Shown one piece after another: positions 5,441 through 7,206 of a stretch of DNA of 7,206 nt; the first letter of the stretch is position 1; each line of letters opens with the position of its first letter. Under the pieces are notes generated by a model. The model saw only the letters and a list, made by a program, of their open reading frames with translations. It was not told where the DNA came from and did no database searches. The position numbers and the translations under genes were made by a program. This DNA comes from Alphaproteobacteria bacterium (GTDB lineage: Bacteria; Pseudomonadota; Alphaproteobacteria; UBA6615): the NCBI GenBank assembly GCA_030831135.1, contig JAURLR010000078.1, positions 1 through 7,206 of the forward strand, given 5' to 3'.

Positions 5441-6735
5441 GGGGTCCCTGCAGCATTTGCGGCATCCAGCCGTTCGATGGCCTGGTTGACCATGCGGGAC
5501 ACCTCGCTATCGGCGGGCACCAGTGAGCGCAGCCGGACAAATCGCGCGCGCGCGGCGGTGGTGTCACCGGCTTCGGCTGCCGCAAGCGCGCCGCGCAAAA
5601 GTGTCTCGGGGTGATCGGGTTCCAGAGCAAGGGCACTGTCATAGGCGGCCGCTGCGCCCTCCGGGTCGCCGAGTACGCCGCGTGACCGGGCAAGCTGTCG
5701 CCAGCCTTCCACATCACCGGGTTCATCTTCGAGACGCGCGGCCAGCCCCTCGACCATGCCGCGGATCATCTCCTGGCGTTCTTCTGGTGTCATGTCCTGG
5801 GCTGCCGCCACGTCATCGCCCGTTGGCCCGCGGCCAGCGAATGGCCCCGTCGGGGTTTGCGCGGGTCGTGCGGGCAGCCAGTTCGCGGGGTCTTCACCGA
5901 GATCAGCAGAGGTTTCGCGAATCCGGGCTTCGACGGCGGGGAGCCAGGGCGCCCCGGCAGGTGCCATGCGGGCGAGAGCCGCCCAGGCACGCAGGGCGTT
6001 TTCTTCACGTCCTTCCTGATATTCCGACAGGGCGAGAAAATAGCGGGCCCGGGGGTCTTCGGGGTTTCCGTTGAGTGCGGTGGCAAAGGCTTGCCGCGCT
6101 TTGGAGGTGACAGCGCCGTCGGCTTGCCGCGTCACGGCCTCGCCATAAGTCGACGCAATATCCGCGCGGTTGTCGCCAAGTTCGAGCGCTCGGGAAAGGG
6201 AGGCGACTGCGCTGTCGCTGTCTCCCGCAACGAGCTGCAAGCGACCGAGGTCGAACCACACATCCGGGTCGTTGGGGGTTGCAACGGTCCGGCGTTCGGC
6301 CTCTTCGAGCCGCTCGCGTGCCTGCGCGATGATGCCATTGGACACAGGCGCGGCAGGTGCGCGCTGGGCAAAGGGTTGATCGGGCAATCCCGGTGAGCCG
6401 AGATGATTGTAAAGCGGCAGGGCGATCACGGGAACCGATACCAGCAACAGAATTGCCAGAGTGAGGTGTCGCCGCATGGGAGAGGGTGGAGACGTGCCCG
6501 TGCTGCGTGAGGCAGCCAGCAGGCGGCGTTCGATTTCTGTCCGGGCGGCTTCGGCCTGGCTTTCATCGACGAGGCCGCGCCCGAGGTCTTTCTCGAGTTC
6601 CTCAAGCTGGTCCAGATAGACCACTTCGTCGAACGCGCTCCGTTCCTCTGCTGGGGGTCTGGGACGCAACAGCGGCCAGCCTGTCCAGACCAGCGCAAGC
6701 GCCGTGATGGCAGCAAGAATAATCCACAACGTCAT
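5431..6735 (-). CDS. ccmI: Cytochrome c maturation protein CcmI (CycH-like)
   Basis: A 434-residue inner-membrane protein of System I cytochrome c biogenesis, which holds apocytochrome c by its C-terminus and delivers it to the CcmF/CcmH haem ligation complex. The N-terminal part has two membrane helices (about 3-23 and 91-110) around a cytoplasmic loop with DEVVYLDQLEELEKDLGRGL (36-55), typical of CcmI. The periplasmic part carries TPR helices (about 155-258, starting DPDVWFDLGRLQLVAGD), a Pro/Gly-rich linker (about 285-312), and a second TPR block (about 340-408, with GWRQLARSRGVLGD). Its ATG overlaps the ccmH stop as ATGA; no strong ribosome site is present, so coupled translation is likely. 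Length and domain order fit alphaproteobacterial CcmI. Confidence 0.95.
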   Translation of the reverse strand: MTLWIILAAITALALVWTGWPLLRPRPPAEERSAFDEVVYLDQLEELEKDLGRGLVDESQAEAARTEIERRLLAASRSTGTSPPSPMRRHLTLAILLLVSVPVIALPLYNHLGSPGLPDQPFAQRAPAAPVSNGIIAQARERLEEAERRTVATPNDPDVWFDLGRLQLVAGDSDSAVASLSRALELGDNRADIASTYGEAVTRQADGAVTSKARQAFATALNGNPEDPRARYFLALSEYQEGREENALRAWAALARMAPAGAPWLPAVEARIRETSADLGEDPANWLPARPAQTPTGPFAGRGPTGDDVAAAQDMTPEERQEMIRGMVEGLAARLEDEPGDVEGWRQLARSRGVLGDPEGAAAAYDSALALEPDHPETLLRGALAAAEAGDTTAARARFVRLRSLVPADSEVSRMVNQAIERLDAANAAGTPNQ

Positions 6736-7206
6736 CGGGGGTGTTCGCTCTTGTCGGTTTCCGGGCCATTCGGGTCTTCTGCCTCTGATGACTCCGAAGC
6801 ATCAGCGTCCTCGGCCTCGTCCGTATGCGGCTTGAGACCTTCGGCGAGCTCTGTCCGGAACTGACTATGATGGCTGGCGGCGGGCGGCGTCGTGGCCGCG
6901 ATTCGTTCCACCAGAGCATCGAGTTCGGCCCGGTCGTCCGGTGAGAGAGGGTCGGGGCCGAGCCCAGCGGTTTTGCGGATCTGGTAGTTCCGGAAAAACA
7001 TCACCGCGAGGGTTGCGATGACGAAGGCCATGAGCGGCGGGGCCAGCCAAAGGCTGTAGGTGTTGGGCTGCCAGGGCGGGCGGAGCAGCACGAAATCGCC
7101 GTACCGCGCCACGATGTAGTTTACAACCTGTTCGTCGCTGTCGCCCGAAACCAGACGCTCACGGACGAGCAGGCGCAGGTCCCGTGCAATTTCGGCGTCA
7201 GAATCG
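6732..7206 (-). CDS. ccmH: Cytochrome c maturation protein CcmH (CycL-like), 5' end off window
   Basis: The last 157 residues of the thiol-disulfide protein that reduces apocytochrome c haem-binding cysteines before haem attachment. The visible start DSDAEIARDLRLLVRERL and VARYGDFVLLRPPW are hallmarks of the CcmH domain; the expected redox motif LRCxxC lies just outside the window. A membrane helix (WLAPPLMAFVIATLAVMFF) follows, then a cytoplasmic tail of about 85 residues. The tail's end is unusually acidic and Ser-rich (DEAEDADASESSEAED), and it terminates in the ATGA overlap with ccmI. The frame stays open from the window's right edge, so an internal start at 7112 is not the true one. Part of the ccm operon, minus strand. 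Confidence 0.94.
   Translation of the reverse strand, partial: DSDAEIARDLRLLVRERLVSGDSDEQVVNYIVARYGDFVLLRPPWQPNTYSLWLAPPLMAFVIATLAVMFFRNYQIRKTAGLGPDPLSPDDRAELDALVERIAATTPPAASHHSQFRTELAEGLKPHTDEAEDADASESSEAEDPNGPETDKSEHPR

Overview
The window looks like chromosomal DNA from a GC-rich alphaproteobacterium. The main evidence is the right end, where ccmH and ccmI overlap by ATGA in the alphaproteobacterial cytochrome c maturation arrangement, together with the codon use and the CBS-domain protein type. No rRNA, tRNA, CRISPR array, insertion sequence or phage gene is visible.

Left part (1-4175): a candidate catabolic locus. A GntR/FCD-family regulator (176-862, minus strand, TTG start) is divergent from a plus-strand series of four enzymes. 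These are an isochorismatase-fold cysteine hydrolase resembling biuret hydrolase (1112-1780), a small single-domain cupin (1777-2184, overlapping by ATGA), an amidohydrolase-fold protein with the Glu-x-His signature of gamma-resorcylate-type decarboxylases (2329-3303), and a crotonase-fold protein (3355-4143) that lacks both catalytic glutamates of classical enoyl-CoA hydratase. A 7-3-7 inverted repeat lies just upstream of the regulator. An AT-rich island with two more palindromes and a Rho-independent terminator lies downstream of it. The set suggests ring-carboxylate or ureide/amide breakdown under GntR control. The substrate cannot be read from the sequence and I do not recognise the set as a described pathway.

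Middle (4145-5071): a strong bidirectional hairpin terminator separates the catabolic operon from minus-strand genes. The first is a small membrane-anchored acidic protein whose frame is cut by one in-frame TAG after 30 codons, then stays open for 69 more. The second is a two-CBS-domain protein.

Right part (5317-7206, minus strand): the end of a cytochrome c maturation operon. It holds the C-terminal part of ccmH (N-terminus off the window), complete ccmI, and a 37-codon membrane micro-ORF whose ATG directly abuts the ccmI stop. A nested inverted repeat covers that junction.

The two halves are functionally unrelated: an accessory, regulated catabolic module on the left and core respiratory biogenesis on the right. 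The most novel content is the hydrolase-cupin-decarboxylase-crotonase combination, especially the crotonase with altered active site.
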